64,000 nt of DNA from Candidula unifasciata (lineage: Eukaryota > Mollusca > Gastropoda > Stylommatophora > Geomitridae). The position numbers and the translations under genes are program-made. The DNA lies in contig CAJHNH020002001.1 in NCBI GenBank assembly GCA_905116865.2, positions 383,848 to 447,847 on the forward strand, given 5' to 3'. Shown here one piece after another: positions 22,966 to 34,285 of this stretch. The notes below the pieces were generated by a model. That model did not search any database, was not told the DNA's origin, and saw only the letters and a program-made list of their open reading frames with translations. Position 1 is the stretch's first letter, and every line of letters begins with the position of its first letter.

Positions 22966-23258
22966 TCTAGATAATGACCGCCCTGCAGACTAGATGATAA
23001 TGACCGCCCTGCAGACTAGATGATAATGACCGCCCTGCAGACTAGATGATAATGACCGCCCTGCAGACTAGATGATAATGACCGCCCTGCAGACTAGATG
23101 ATAATGACCGTCCTGCAGACTAGATGATAATGACCGCCCTGCAGACTGCAGACCGCCCTGCAGACTAGATGATAATGACCGCCCTGCAGACTAGATGATA
23201 ATGACCGCCCTGCAGACTAGATGATAATGACCGCCCTGCAGACTAGATGATAACTAAA
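22966..23258 (+). repeat. 26-bp minisatellite, about 11 units
   Basis: The unit is actagatgataatgaccgcc plus ctgcag. One unit is shortened near 23150. Units are nearly identical, indicating recent expansion. Confidence 0.97.
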
Positions 23259-23394
23259 TGATACTATGAGCCTGCATTTAACTAATACTTACAAACTCGA
23301 TCCTCGCCGGAATTACGGAGTATGTATGTCAGTGCGGAGATCCGATGCCGCAAAGTCTATAATAGGCGATGGCTACCATCTTAGTGACAGTGCA

Positions 23395-23560
23395 TGCTGG
23401 GATATGCCCACTAATAACCAGTTACTCCCAGGTCTAGCCAGTATTAAATGGGTACTAGGTAAAGTTAGGTGAAGTAAAGGCGGTCGGTGCGGTACTGAAC
23501 ACCATCACCCTAGAAGTACCGATTGGTTTAAAAAAAATACAGGTCTGTCACTATATGTTC
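23395..23560 (+). repeat. SINE-E body, head missing
   Basis: taaatgggtactaggtaaag, taaaggcggtcggtgcggta, gtaccgattggtttaaaaa and gtctgtcactatatg. Confidence 0.65.
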
Positions 23561-23714
23561 TAAAAACGAGGAAAAGGAGGGGGAAACCTGTGATTTCATA
23601 GGAAAATGGCGGTACCTGTGTGAAGTTGGGGAGATTCTTTGCCAACCAAACTACCCATGATGACACTACAACCCTTGTCAAAAGCATAACTTGAAAAATA
23701 AGTTCTTTTCTCCT

Positions 23715-23815
23715 TCCATGCTTTGAAAACAATTTTTTTTCTGTCGGCACATTTTGGAAACAATTTCTTTCCTATCAGCACATTTTAGAAACAATTTCTT
23801 TTCTATCTCAGGACA
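23715..23815. repeat. About 35-bp imperfect tandem repeat, three units
   Basis: gaaacaatttctttcctatc followed by agcacatttta, with drift between units. Confidence 0.7.
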
Positions 23816-24654
23816 AAAGCCACAACTTAACAAGGAAAAGTCGAGGAATTGTTCGCGTGGGAGCGTCGTCTTCACTCTCTATGGTTAATTTGTGTGTGTA
23901 TGTGTGTGTTATTATGTATTTTTGCTTTAACTGTGTTCTTTGTTAAACTGAGCAGGGACTTCGGTAAGTAACAAGTGTTAAATGTCTTCACAGATAACAG
24001 CGCACATGGGACGGCAACACATAATTGTTGAATGTCATTTGACACATGCGTGTCACTGTTTCCACGCCCATTAGTTTCTTTCAATACACGGTTAAATATT
24101 TTTACGTTTTGCTGACTTCATAAACATGCTGACGTATGAAAGACCGAAGAAGTGAAGAAAAGGGAATAAACAGGGGGTGGGAGAGGCAAGAGAGACATTT
24201 TAGAGTTGACCTCATCGTAAAGATCAAACCGGTTAAATGTCTGATGTAGAGGGTTTTGTTGATTCAATTATAAAATAAACGCAGTAGTTAAACATGTGGT
24301 ACTGTGGGTCAACGGCTGCTTTGAACATTTATAAGACAACAAAGATGGCAATGTACTGGACAAATCCACAGAAGGAGCCAGAGAATCATCAAACAGTTAC
24401 AGACATGGGAAATACATCGATTGGGGAAACAAGAATGCCCGTAAATAAATCTAAGACCAACAATGATGAAAGTGGCCAAAGGTGCTGGACTGGTTTTCAT
24501 CCACAATACTGAAACAGATGCACATGATGCCGTTGTTAGTCCATCTCAAGTGATGATAACCACTCTTTCTTTCAACCGAACTGAAACCATAGTAGAATGT
24601 CTGTGAGTCCTGAGGTGACTTATCAGCCCAATAGGGACCCAGAAGGACCAAGGA

Positions 24655-24848
24655 CGTGTTCTCAAAATATGGGTAGCGACTCTTTTGGAGGTCATTCGAC
24701 CCTTTAACAAGGGTCACCAAAGACTATCGGAAAACACATATTCACTGATATTAAGAAATAGCAACGAAAGTAATTGTATGGCTGGGGTCGCCACAACATG
24801 AGGAACTGTATTAAAGGGTCGCTGCCTTAGGAAGGTTGAGAATCCCTG
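24655..24848 (+). mobile_element. SPIN-like non-autonomous hAT element
   Basis: It spans cgtgttctcaaaatatggg to gaaggttgagaatccctg, with agactatcggaaaacaca, aatagcaacgaaagtaa, ggtcgccacaacatgagg and aactgtattaaagggtcg in order. This order matches my memory of the SPIN (Space Invaders) hAT family, known for horizontal transfer among animals. Flanks accaagga/atctagga agree at 6 of 8 positions. Confidence 0.75.
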
Positions 24849-24888
24849 ATCTAGGATACTGAGGGCAGGGTAAAGTGTGTGCAGATAA

Positions 24889-25075
24889 TGGGCCGGTTAT
24901 ACGGGTCTTTCTGTCCTGTCTTCGCTGTTCAGCTGCCCTTTTTCTGGATGCATCGCAAGTGGCTCCGGCTCTTCGGAGAGTTGTTTACCATGTGGTCGGG
25001 TCTAGTGCAACAGCCTGCCTAGTGTCAGGGTTTATGCTGAAGTCTTTAAGGGATGCCTTTTGCTGGTACAGGTTG
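24889..25075 (-). pseudogene. LINE extreme C-terminal fragment
   Basis: The minus strand reads SLKDFSINPDTRQAVALDPTT, broken by a stop, then TLRRAGATCDASRKRAAEQR and RQDRKTRI. The N.D.W..A.DR..WR/AEQRR layout is typical of the C-terminus of one LINE group that ends in a zinc-finger-like tail. The following 25080-25540 holds a second copy of gagccccatgtggtgtataa but no other recognisable feature. Confidence 0.55.
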
Positions 25076-25079
25076 CACA

Positions 25080-26160
25080 GGACATCATGTAATGGAAGAA
25101 TAAACTGCGAGCCCCATGTGGTGTATAACTGTACCAATGAATGATCTTTTCAGTCGTCATAATATTTCCAGTGCATACATGTCCAAGTTATTTTGTCATA
25201 ACTGACGTCTTTGCGTGTTGGATATTTCCAAGAGTGCTTATAATCTGGTGTAGCCGCCATTGCCTGGTTCCTGCACAGACCCCGCCCATGAGCAGTGGGC
25301 TACATCATCCACTGTGTCCTATGGTGAACGAAATCAGCCTAAATGCAAGAATAAACTACGAGCCCCATGTGGTGTATAACGGTACACATGGATGGTGATA
25401 GGCCCTGTAACACGCAGGGACCCAGTAACACAGATGGATTCAGTAACAGAGGCGTAACACTGTTTATCTGTGTGTAAATGCACAGCAGACAGTCCTCTTT
25501 CTTTCTACTTGCCTGGCACACACGCCTTTGTGAGGGGGGACACCGCAGATATACATATAATACACAACAGGATAATCGTCAGTTACAGCAGGCATCAACT
25601 AGGAGGATAATATAAGAAGAAGCCCCTTTGTATGTTCTTTGCCTGTCCGGAACCCGCTCGCCGCCAGGAGAACAGTATGGTCTTGTGTGGTTAGCTCCAC
25701 CTTACATCACCCGTTACCCCGGTAAAGAAGACAGATCTAGCCGGCTCTGTCAAGCTGGCCACCCAAACGTTTGCCAAGCAAGAGGTGCATACAACTAACG
25801 AGAATGTCGTTTAATGGACAGCAATGGCTATTGTCACTCCGTGTTGATGTAGTGGTTCTTTCATTTTATCAATCTATCCTCTCCTAGGGAGGACTCTTGG
25901 TTTTACTCCAGATCTTTTTCATGTGTAGCGCCTGCGTGGGTAGTTGTTCAGCTGCATTCTTACTAGATGACCAAACCATCTGGTGTTTCTCGCTTACTTT
26001 GCTGCATGGTGTTGTTCTTATAGCTTGTCTGATATCATTGTTATCTTTGCCTCGGACAATTTTAGTTTATATCACTGACAATAAATATCTGCAGCATCAA
26101 TTATTTTCCCGTTTTGTCATCAATTCCAGAATCGCTTGGATAGAATCGGCGCTATGACAT
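25080..26160. other. Mostly anonymous sequence
   Basis: The phrase agaataaactgcgagcccca is repeated at about 25098 and 25350, suggesting a local duplication. Nothing else is supported. Confidence 0.4.
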
Positions 26161-26166
26161 ACACAA

Positions 26167-26169
<3 letters not shown>

Positions 26170-26218
<49 letters not shown>

Positions 26219-26300
26219 CCTCTCTTTCTCTGTCTCTCTCTGTCTCTCTCTGTCTCTGTCTCTCTTTCTCTCTCTCTCTCTGTCTGTCTCTCTCTCTGTC

Positions 26301-26333
<33 letters not shown>

Positions 26334-26340
26334 CTCTCTC

Positions 26341-26371
<31 letters not shown>

Positions 26372-26385
26372 GTCTCTCTCTCAGC
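26170..26385. repeat. (TC)n / TCTG microsatellite
   Basis: Over 200 bp of tctc with regular tctg interruptions. Confidence 0.97.
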
Positions 26386-26821
26386 AGATGTCGGAGTGTA
26401 GGAAAACTAATGATTCCCTCCGCGCACTCCCACAGGACACAATACGTAAACAAAACACACAGCTGTGGAAACGTAGATTTCTTCCAACAGCCTGGCTTTC
26501 ATGGAGACCTGCCGATGACTCATTGCAACCAGCTGACCAAGAAACGGCTGATGAAAGAGAAGTAGGACGCAGCTGGTCCGAATTCCGCAACCAGGCCGGC
26601 GCTAAAACTGAATGCGCGCGCGCACGTGCGTGTATGTGTGTGCGTGCGTTTGTGTGTGTAAAAAAGGGAGTTGGGGGTCACATCTTAACATAGGAGTTGC
26701 TGTTGGGGGAGCTAAACAGACGAGTTTCTGCTTACAGACGGGAGAGGTTCAAAACAATGTTTCCCCGTTGAGAATTTAAATAATGTGTACACAAACGATA
26801 AGTAGGGTGTACCTGTTAACA

Positions 26822-27070
26822 AGGGGAGCCGTCGAATGTAGCCGCTAGAAACTCGCCTACGGATCCGAAGGTAGTAGAATCGAATCCGAACGGAGCCGAA
26901 TTTTGACCAGCAAAAAAAATTGACCTTGGCTCTCAGGTCGACCCAGCTTTGAGTGGGTGCCAGGTAAAGTCCTGTGAAAGTAAGGCGGGGTGTGGGGGGG
27001 GGGGGGATGCTGTTGTTGACTGAACCAACCGAGTGCCGATTAGTCCATGAAATATAAGTCTAGCACACTA
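26822..27070 (+). repeat. SINE-E copy
   Basis: Head gtagccgctagaaactcgcc, then ctctcaggtcgacccagctt, gagtgggtgccaggtaaag, gagtgccgattagtccat and ataagtctagcac. A G-run interrupts it at 26993-27006. Confidence 0.78.
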
Positions 27071-27149
27071 GGCGTGAAGGTGTAGTATAGGGTTCCGTTT
27101 ACAACTTGAGAGAGACTTCGGTTTTTGTATTTTAGTTGAAGGGATAAAT

Positions 27150-27700
27150 TGTTGTGTTTCAATAAATGTTGGTTAAGCTCTGTAGTAATGCACCTGATCG
27201 TTTCCGGGAACACCTCTCCGATATCGACAAGAAGACACTCAAACCAATCCCTCTTCATTTTAATAGCCCTGACCACAGCGGTAAAGATGACATATCTGTC
27301 ACAGCATTAAAATCTTGCTCTGGCAATCATACTACCTGCCTCGCTTTGGAAAATCACCTTATCCACAACCTTGGCGTATCAATATCCAACATACCTTCAT
27401 CTTAATAGTTCTAATCTTATCACATTTTAAATGTTAATTATTTTATTTTATTATATATTATTACTTTATTCTATTTCTTATCAGTATCATTTATGTATCA
27501 TTTACAGTCGTATTTCTTTTATTCCCAGTATTGTGACTATATTTTTTAGCCATCGTTTATTTTATTTCATTTATTTCACATCACATTTTTTTAAACGTCG
27601 CTCACGTCACCCCTTTGAGATCTACATACTCTCCATTCCTCATTTGTGAAGTTCACTTATGTTTGAAAAAGGCTGCCGGGCCGAAAAGTTACGTTTCGTT
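27150..27700 (+). mobile_element. Penelope-like retroelement 3' fragment (GIY-YIG-type region)
   Basis: The frame at 27166-27405 reads RFREHLSDIDKKT, LKPIPLHFNSPDHSGKDDI, then LENHLIHNLGVSISNIPSS. The R...H...P...HFN..DH layout and LE..LI.. ending are typical of the C-terminal GIY-YIG endonuclease of Penelope-like elements. The reverse transcriptase part is absent. A hairpin motif aaggctgccgggccgaaaa lies downstream at 27670. Confidence 0.6.
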
Positions 27701-27864
27701 GTTTTGTGCACGTTTTCCTCTTTCCCATTTTGTTGAGCTTTTTAGTCAAATTTCTTTGGAATTCCTTATAGGCAGTGAACAAAGCCATTCTAAATTAGCT
27801 TATATATAAAATAAACAGACAATATATTTTATCGGCACTCACAGAAAGAAAGAAGGGTTCATAG

Positions 27865-28130
27865 TACACCTGTTTCCATAGTGAGGCGCACACGCCATCT
27901 TGAGGTGACAGATTCGATTCCCAATTCAATTGTTATGCTGTCTGGTGTTTCAATCTATCCTTCTACTTCTTTTTGTGAGTGTTTAAAGAATAGGCGGGAA
28001 CACTTGGGTACGAACAACAACTTACCTGCTGCCGGGCAGAAACATAGAACCCTCAATGAACACGGAGCCTGTCAGGAGGACGTACCAACAAGTTGCCGGC
28101 TGGCCTTGGCTGCAAAGGAATGGTTGAAAA
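27865..28130 (+). repeat. SINE-H, tRNA-derived
   Basis: gtgaggcgcacacgccatct and a B box agattcgattccc form a tRNA-like head. The body to about 28130 includes gggaacacttgggtacgaac. Single copy seen. Confidence 0.5.
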
Positions 28131-28479
28131 CATTTTAATATTAAACCATAAAACACAATCCGCCTGCTTTGAATCTAACACATTTTGACCCATTTTTACA
28201 TTAATGGGATTTTTTTTTTTTTTAAAGATCGTGGAAAACGGAGAAAAGGGGAGAGCAAGATGTGGAGAGACAGACATACACCCTCATGCCAACTGGCTAG
28301 ACCCGGGACCTCTCTACTGCAGATGGAGATATTAATCGAATGCACTGTGACTAAAAAAAGCTACACGAAAAAGGGAAGGAAAACTGTTCCTACTTATAAG
28401 ACACTATTTTCCACTGCCTATGATTTACTTTAAGTAGATAATACATATAGGGACGGATGACAGGGAGGGACTGGATGAG

Positions 28480-28615
28480 ATAACGTAGGGGAGAAGGCGG
28501 AGCAGCAAAAGAAAAAGAAGAAGAGAAAAAAAAAGGAAAGGGAAAAGGGGGGGGGGGGGTAAGTAGTAGGAAAAAAAAGGGGGGGGGAAGAAGAAAGAAG
28601 GTGAAGCCAGTTAGG
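28480..28615. repeat. Purine-rich low-complexity tract
   Basis: Runs of A and G with a G-run at 28548-28559. Confidence 0.85.
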
Positions 28616-28919
28616 AGCGCCAGGCAGAAAGATAAGAAAAACGTGTTGTACATCGCCATACGACCAGAAACTGACCAATGTATGAGACTCGGCCCTGGCG
28701 AGCTGAATAGTTCCATCTGCAGTGAGGACGGCGTGTCGACTACCTACCATAATAAACACCACATAACCATCCTCGTCTTTGTTATACGTTTAGATTTCTC
28801 TACTTTTAGTTTGCCAGCTATCAACAAACAGACACACACACACAAGCAGCTGATTATTGCCTTATTCGTACTAACTTTGTGCTATCAATGCCATATACTG
28901 GACAGTCCCATGGAGAGAT

Positions 28920-29400
28920 TTGATTTGATTCAAGAACCGACATCACAGCACTCGGGGCATTCCCATAAGCGCTCCGTCCCCATCTTCAGCAGCCAGCGAA
29001 GAGTTCCGATACTAATGGTGCCAGTAGCTTTCTGATTAAACGTCCGTCTTGCCTTTCCTCTGAGCCTTGAGCTTCTGCCAGAACCTCTCGTCATCCCCAA
29101 CTGCATCAATCTCACCAGACTGTGGTGATCCATCTGCTCCTCCGAATTGTACACGCTCTCCCACAAGGCACTAACCACGTCTGCCCTATCATGTAGCAGT
29201 ACTCCACCAAGTTGTGCAGAGAGACCCAGTCTGTCCGCCTGTTTATTTCCCAACACACCGGCGTGACCCGGTGAAAAAAATCCAGACAATACTCCTCACT
29301 CGTGTCCTCCGCAGCGAAGCATGCCACTCTGCACGAAGCATATCTGTTCTGATCTTCCTCAGCATGCTTCTGAGTCAGTTACAATCACAATGTGTGTGTT
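28920..29400 (-). pseudogene. LINE 3' fragment with RNase H domain
   Basis: The longest open copy of this family: FFSPGHAGVLGNKQADRLG, GGVLLHDRADVVSALWE, TRGSGRSSRLRGKA, then ISIGTLRWLLKMGTERLW and ECPECCDV. It covers the second half of RNase H plus a C-terminal tail with a CPEC-type cysteine pair. Confidence 0.88.
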
Positions 29401-29424
29401 TGTCGTGTTCTCTAGCCAGCGGAA

Positions 29425-29452
29425 AGAGAGGGGGGGGGGGGGGGGGGGGGAC
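29425..29452. repeat. G homopolymer run
   Basis: About 24 G with few interruptions; length is likely to be unreliable in an assembly. Confidence 0.9.
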
Positions 29453-29737
29453 ATGAGCGCAAAACAAAATGACATGTGAGATGAGACGTTTGAGAAACGC
29501 GACGGTAAAACAAGAAGAGACTGGGTCACCAATGAAAAACTAAAAACAATGGTAGCACAGTCATCATCCTCATACAGTGCTTTACCGACTAGCGTGGGCG
29601 ATCATGCCTCTCCACAATCTGCAACTGCGTGTATCAGTTTGTGTGTTGACTGTCAAGAATCTTTTCACGCTGTCTTCCTCTGTATCTCTTTCCACAGATA
29701 TGTCCAGTGGTCACAACATGTTCCATTTTCCCTATTT

Positions 29738-30800
29738 TCATAACACAACTAAAAAAATATATGACTCTTTCTGGTGTTTATGATAAGTTGTCTTCGCCTC
29801 TTCCAAAACATCTAGGTTGCGCTTTCCAGCTGAGAAAGGAATTTCAAGGATTTTTCGGTAAAACCACATCTCCGCGGCCTCAAGATATAGTTCGACTTGT
29901 TTATTAATTGTCCAGGCTTCACAGCCGTATGTGAAAACTGGCTCTATATAGGAAGCGAGAATTCTGTTCCTAACCTTCAATGACATGAATTTATTGAACA
30001 AAATGTTCTTCATTTTGTCAAATGTAGTTTTGGCCTATCTTGTTCTATTCTTTATCTCTGTTGTACATCTTCAATCAAATGTAATCCGTGCGTCTAGATA
30101 CGTTAATGTCTGTACTGGTTCTATTCTTTATCTCTGTTGTACATCTTCAATCGAATGTAATCCGTGCGTCTAGATACGTTAATGTCTGTACTGGTTCTAT
30201 TCTTTATCTCTGTTGTACATCTTCAATCGAATGTAATCCGTGCGTTTAGATACGTAAATGTCTGTACTGGTTCTATTCTTTATCTCTGTTGTACATCTTC
30301 AATCGAATGTAATCCGTGCGTCTAGATACGTTAATGTCTGTACTGGTTCTATTCTTTATCTCTGTTGTACATCTTCAATCGAATGTTATCCGTGCGTCTA
30401 GATACGTTAATGTCTGTACTGGTTCTATTCTTTATCTCTGTTGTACATCTTCAATCGAATGTTATCCGTGCGTCTAGATACGTTAATGTCTGTACTTGTT
30501 CTAAAATAACGCCTATGACTTTTATTACATATTTAGGCACTATTCTTTTCTTGGAAATCACCCATACTTCTGTCTTTCCATTATTCAAACTGAGGCCCAT
30601 TTCATCACTTTCTACCACCACCCTATCTATCAATTCCTGTAGTTCTTTCTCACCTGTCGCTATCAAGACGGTATTGTAAGCATAGCGTAGACTGTTTATG
30701 TTATGCCCACCAACCACAATTCCTGGCATATCCATGACAGATCTCATTATATATTCACTGTACAATGCAAACAAATCAGTACCACGACCAACCAACAAAT
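29738..30800 (-). pseudogene. LINE reverse transcriptase with an internal tandem expansion
   Basis: The right part (minus, 30800-30510) reads LYSEYIMRSVM, GIVVGGHNINSLRYAYNTVLI and LSLNNGKTEVWVISKK, the RT palm with the catalytic YADD changed to YAYN. The left part (30015-29738) reads ILASYIEPVFTYGCEAWTI and AAEMWFYRKILEIP, the thumb. Between them, at the QTLTYLDARITFD segment, lies a 76-bp tandem repeat. The mutated active site and a 76-bp period (not a multiple of three) mean it is dead. Confidence 0.88.
30042..30505. repeat. 76-bp tandem repeat inside the LINE ORF, about 6 units
   Basis: The landmark ttctattctttatctctg recurs at an exact 76-base period through 30430. Unit sequence derives from the RT segment reading TYLDARIT and RCTTEIKNR on the minus strand. 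Confidence 0.96.
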
Positions 30801-30839
30801 CAGTAGAAAGTACCGGTAAATAATGTCATAGAACATCAA

Positions 30840-31055
30840 ATGATTCGGTCATCTGGTCAGAACTGAACAAAATCAGCCAGCAGCTAGAGCGTACAACATG
30901 AGAACAGCAAGCAACAAGCCAATAGGCCGACCACGAAAGAATGAATAGAGCGGGTAAGACAGACACTACAGAAACGCAATATGACATTAACACCAGCTAG
31001 GCAACTAGCAAAAGACAGGAAACGTATCTAAAGCTCCTCCCTATGATGATTGACG
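30840..31055 (+). pseudogene. LINE C-terminal fragment
   Basis: Across shifted frames it reads ANRPTTKE, TLQKRNMTLTPARQLAKDRKR. The GRPR...LAKDR..W order is typical of LINE ORF ends. Confidence 0.5.
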
Positions 31056-31069
31056 GCGTAAGCACTAGG

Positions 31070-31202
31070 ACAGAAGAGATTTACCTGGTACCCACTTAAA
31101 GTCCAGTCGACCTGGAAACCAAAATGCGGCTCCGTCAGGATCTGAACCTACGACCTTCCGATCCGCAGGCAAGCGTCTAGCCGCTACACCACGGCAGCTC
31201 AA
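31070..31202 (-). repeat. SINE-E head and first part of body
   Basis: The reverse complement reads gtgtagcggctagacgcttg, ggatcggaaggtcgtaggtt and tggactttaagtgggtacca. Confidence 0.78.
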
Positions 31203-31825
31203 AACGTGGTTAATACAGGTAGTGAATAAAAGTGTGTGTATGTGTGTGGGTTTTTTCTTCTCTTCTAACCATTATTATGTGTCTAGGAGTCTTCAGTGAA
31301 ATTATAGTTAGCCATTTACGCTGAATTAAAAGTTAGGACGTCCTTCGGCATTTAAATCTTTTAATGGAAATATGATTGCATGTTACACATCTTTTATCCC
31401 ACCCCCTCATTCTTGAAAAAATAATTACATTTCAAAAGCCAATCAATAAACATTTTTTTTTTAAATTATATCCACGCTTTCATTCCAGACAAAACCAACA
31501 AAGAGCCTTGTTGAGATTTCAACATCAAACATCGTCAATAAATATGAAATAACAAAAAATATAAAATCAACACCGGAAACAAAAGCAGGAGTATCTGTAG
31601 AATACATAACATTTTCAAGCCCTTTAACAGTAAAGTATTACAAATAATTTTTTTTTTTTTTAAAACACAAAGGAACTTACAAAACACATTTTTAAAATTA
31701 ATTTAAATGTTCCTAGAGGACTTTGTTCTAACATTGAAAATGTCACTTGGTTTTATGGAAACAAAAGATCTGACGATGTGAAATGAAAGGCAGACAAAAC
31801 TGTTTAAAATAAGTAAAACAATCAG
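31203..31825. other. Anonymous AT-rich sequence
   Basis: No gene or family recognised; poly-A and poly-T runs at 31449 and 31649. Confidence 0.45.
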
Positions 31826-31829
31826 GCAA

Positions 31830-31965
31830 CAGCCATCATCGACGACTGGGTCGTGCCCATTGGCTGTCCGGTGGACGGCCTTGTCGTCGGTCGGGACAGT
31901 ATTTGGGTCTGTCTCCTACGATAGTACCAACAATGCAAGAGTCCTTTTCAGGGCTTCTTGGTTAG
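31830..31965 (-). repeat. Repeat-K copy
   Basis: Inverted match to 18890-19065, with gacagacccaaatactgt and ggacagccaatgggc on the minus strand. Confidence 0.55.
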
Positions 31966-32284
31966 CAATGTTAAGCTATTGTATACGGCACACATAACCA
32001 AGTCACAATTATAACTAAAAGCTCCCCGTTGGGAGATGCTGGCTTGAACGTGACGATTTGTTGTGCTCAAAATCGGATCGGCAACCGCCCACACCGGAAT
32101 ACACCATAATCGCTTTCTGGTTCCCCATTCTTAGCTAGTATTAGTTAAGAATTCCAATGATGAACTCAACTTCACTGCAATCGGGCTTTCCCCATACTTG
32201 CTCCGTTCCTGTGCTAGTGATGGTATCATAACGTCTAGTTTGAGAATGGAGGTGAAGACAGTTTTTGCTGCCTTTCACCGGTTT

Positions 32285-32870
32285 GAGAATCAGCTGTACA
32301 CACATGCCGTAATTGTAACTGACTAACAGCATGATGAGAAAGGTGAAGCCAGGCGTGGTTCGTGCAGAGTGGCAAGCATCCATTCAGAGGTCACGGGTAG
32401 TTAGCCTCCTTTAGATATTTTCTCCAGGTAATGCTAGTGTGTTGGGAAATGAGCCTGCAGACGAGTGGCCGGTTCTGCACTACTTGGTGGTTAACTGATC
32501 TATGACAAGCTAGATATTGTGAGAGCCCTTTGGGAGTAAACGAGACGCAGATAGATCATCACCGTCTGAAGGGAATGGCGCTGCGAGGAGTTACCAGGGG
32601 ATCTAGCCGACCCTCAATACTGAGTGAAAGGATGAGACGGATATACAATAAGACAGTTACTGGTGCCATCGGAATTGGAACTCTTCGCTTGTTGCTGAAG
32701 ATGGGGACGAAGCACTTATGGGAGTGTCCCGAGTGCTGCGATGTCGATTCTTTATTCAACATTCAATATTTATTCGACACTCTCAGCATAATGACTCTTC
32801 GTTGGTCAAGGGTGAAGAAGACGAAGCACGTGTGGGAATGACTCGAGTCAACTCCTGATTTATTCATTTT
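32285..32870 (+). pseudogene. LINE 3' fragment with RNase H domain
   Basis: Broken frames give FSPGNASVLGNEPAD, then from 32560 RLKGMALRGVTRGSSRPS, YNKTVTGAIGIGTLRLL, LKMGTKHLWECPECCDV. The phrase tcaacattcaatatttattc follows, then a second, diverged pass of tggtcaagggtgaagaagac to gtgtgggaatgactcgag resembling the same 3' end, so a partial duplication is likely. Confidence 0.85.
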
Positions 32871-33539
32871 AATTCAAATGTTACCAATGGCAGTCTAGTT
32901 TAAATGACAACCATTCCCTTCCTCTAAGTGTCGGTATCGACCAAATCCCCTGGTTAACCTCGGCTGCACCATTCTCCCGCGACAGAACTGTTTATCCATA
33001 AATACAACTCTCCGTCCAAACAAACCACATCAAAAACACTCGACACTAGCAAGAAATATGAGCCCAGCTCATTAACTACTTCCAAAACATGATGGGAACG
33101 ACCAACTTTCCCATGTCAATCCTCGTGACTGCCCACTTGTAGGCCACTGAAAGTGCTGGCGAAATCGTTAAGCACACGCTGATATGAGTTGCACACGATC
33201 AGATACGCACGAATTAGCACCACAACTACGTCACTGATGAAATGCAAATGAATTTGCCGATGAAGCTTAAGCGAAAAATTATAAAGATTCTCTCCCCCTC
33301 CTTTCATTCTGGCTCTTTCTCCTCATCACTCGCTCACTCCCTTTCCACCCTCTCCCCTCCTCGTGGAAACAATCTGAAAATGATATGCAGTGAGTCCAAA
33401 AGGCTGAAAACTTGGCTGAAAGATGGCTCTTTCTCTCTGTCTCTCTCACACACACACACACACACACAACATACAGCACTGATCAGTTTGTGTGCCGACA
33501 CTCTTCCATACCATTATAAATTTTGTCAAGAATCACCTC

Positions 33540-33700
33540 ACTGACGTTCATCGGCTGTAAACTCCGGCGAAAAGTTATGCTGGTTCGTCCACTTCTGGAC
33601 ATTGGCCTTGTTCTAGAAATCGAGCGTTGCGTGTACATCCGTTTTACAGTTGTGGCTTTTCAGTATGCAGACTGCAGATGCACTCTAACTTTGGAGTGTT
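33540..33700 (-). repeat. SINE-B 3' half
   Basis: The reverse complement has gtctgcatactgaaaagcca, ctgtaaaacggatgtacacg, gtccagaagtggacgaacc and ttttcgccggagtttacagc. Confidence 0.75.
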
Positions 33701-33784
33701 CAAAGCTGACCTGGACCCCCTGATGGAACCAGCATAAAACTGGTAGCAGACAATCTACCAAAGCCACTTTCCCACGTCATCGGG

Positions 33785-34020
33785 CGTATTGGGCATATAG
33801 TGCTGGCCATTTATTTTACAGACCAATTGTCACTAAATGGGTGAAGCAGTCCGCGGCACGCCGACCGCTTTTGCTTCCCATCGCTTTACATGGCACCCAT
33901 TTATACCTGAGTCGACCTGGCAGCCCATCTAATTTTTTAAGGGGCAAAATCCAGCGCCGTTTGGATTTAAACCCATGACCTTCTGATCCGCAGGCGAGCG
34001 TCTAGCCGCTACACAACGCC
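33785..34020 (-). repeat. SINE-E, near complete
   Basis: The reverse complement runs from gtagcggctagacgctcgcc, cggatcagaaggtcatgggt through tgggtgccatgtaaagcgat, gcggtcggcgtgccgcggac to ccagcactatatgcccaata. Confidence 0.82.
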
Positions 34021-34035
34021 CCCCCCCCCCCCCAC

Positions 34036-34165
34036 ACACACACACAATGTACTGGAAGGGCGTAAAGTTGACCACAGCACACAATGTACTGGAAAGGCGT
34101 TAAGGTTGACCACAGCACACAATGTACTGGAAAGGCGTGAGGTTGACCATAGCACACAATGAGTG
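34036..34165 (+). repeat. 37-38-bp tandem repeat, three units
   Basis: The unit acaatgtactggaaaggcgt plus taaggttgaccacagcac follows a C-run and CA-run. Confidence 0.92.
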
Positions 34166-34193
34166 GCCGATTCGTCTACAGTGAGTCTAGCAC

Positions 34194-34285
34194 AGTGTTT
34201 CTCAACCTGTGGGTCGCGAACCCTTGGGGGAGGGGGGTCGAACGACCCTTTCACATGGGTCGCCTAAGAACCGCGAAAGAATCGT
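34194..34285 (+). mobile_element. SPIN-like hAT 5' terminal fragment
   Basis: cagtgtttctcaacctgtgg, tcgaacgaccctttcaca and gggtcgcctaagaaccgcg match the left end of the SPIN-like element at 24655-24848 and the remembered family. The right end is not present, so it is truncated or diverged beyond about 34285. Confidence 0.68.

Noticed and set aside
22966..23258. Repeat-spacer array
   Set aside because: The 26-bp units abut directly; there are no spacers.
25897..26157. LINE C-terminal fragment on the minus strand
   Set aside because: Only a vague resemblance over short stretches; no ordered motifs could be confirmed.
26097..26453. Arg/Glu-rich frame
   Set aside because: Translation of the (TC)n microsatellite.
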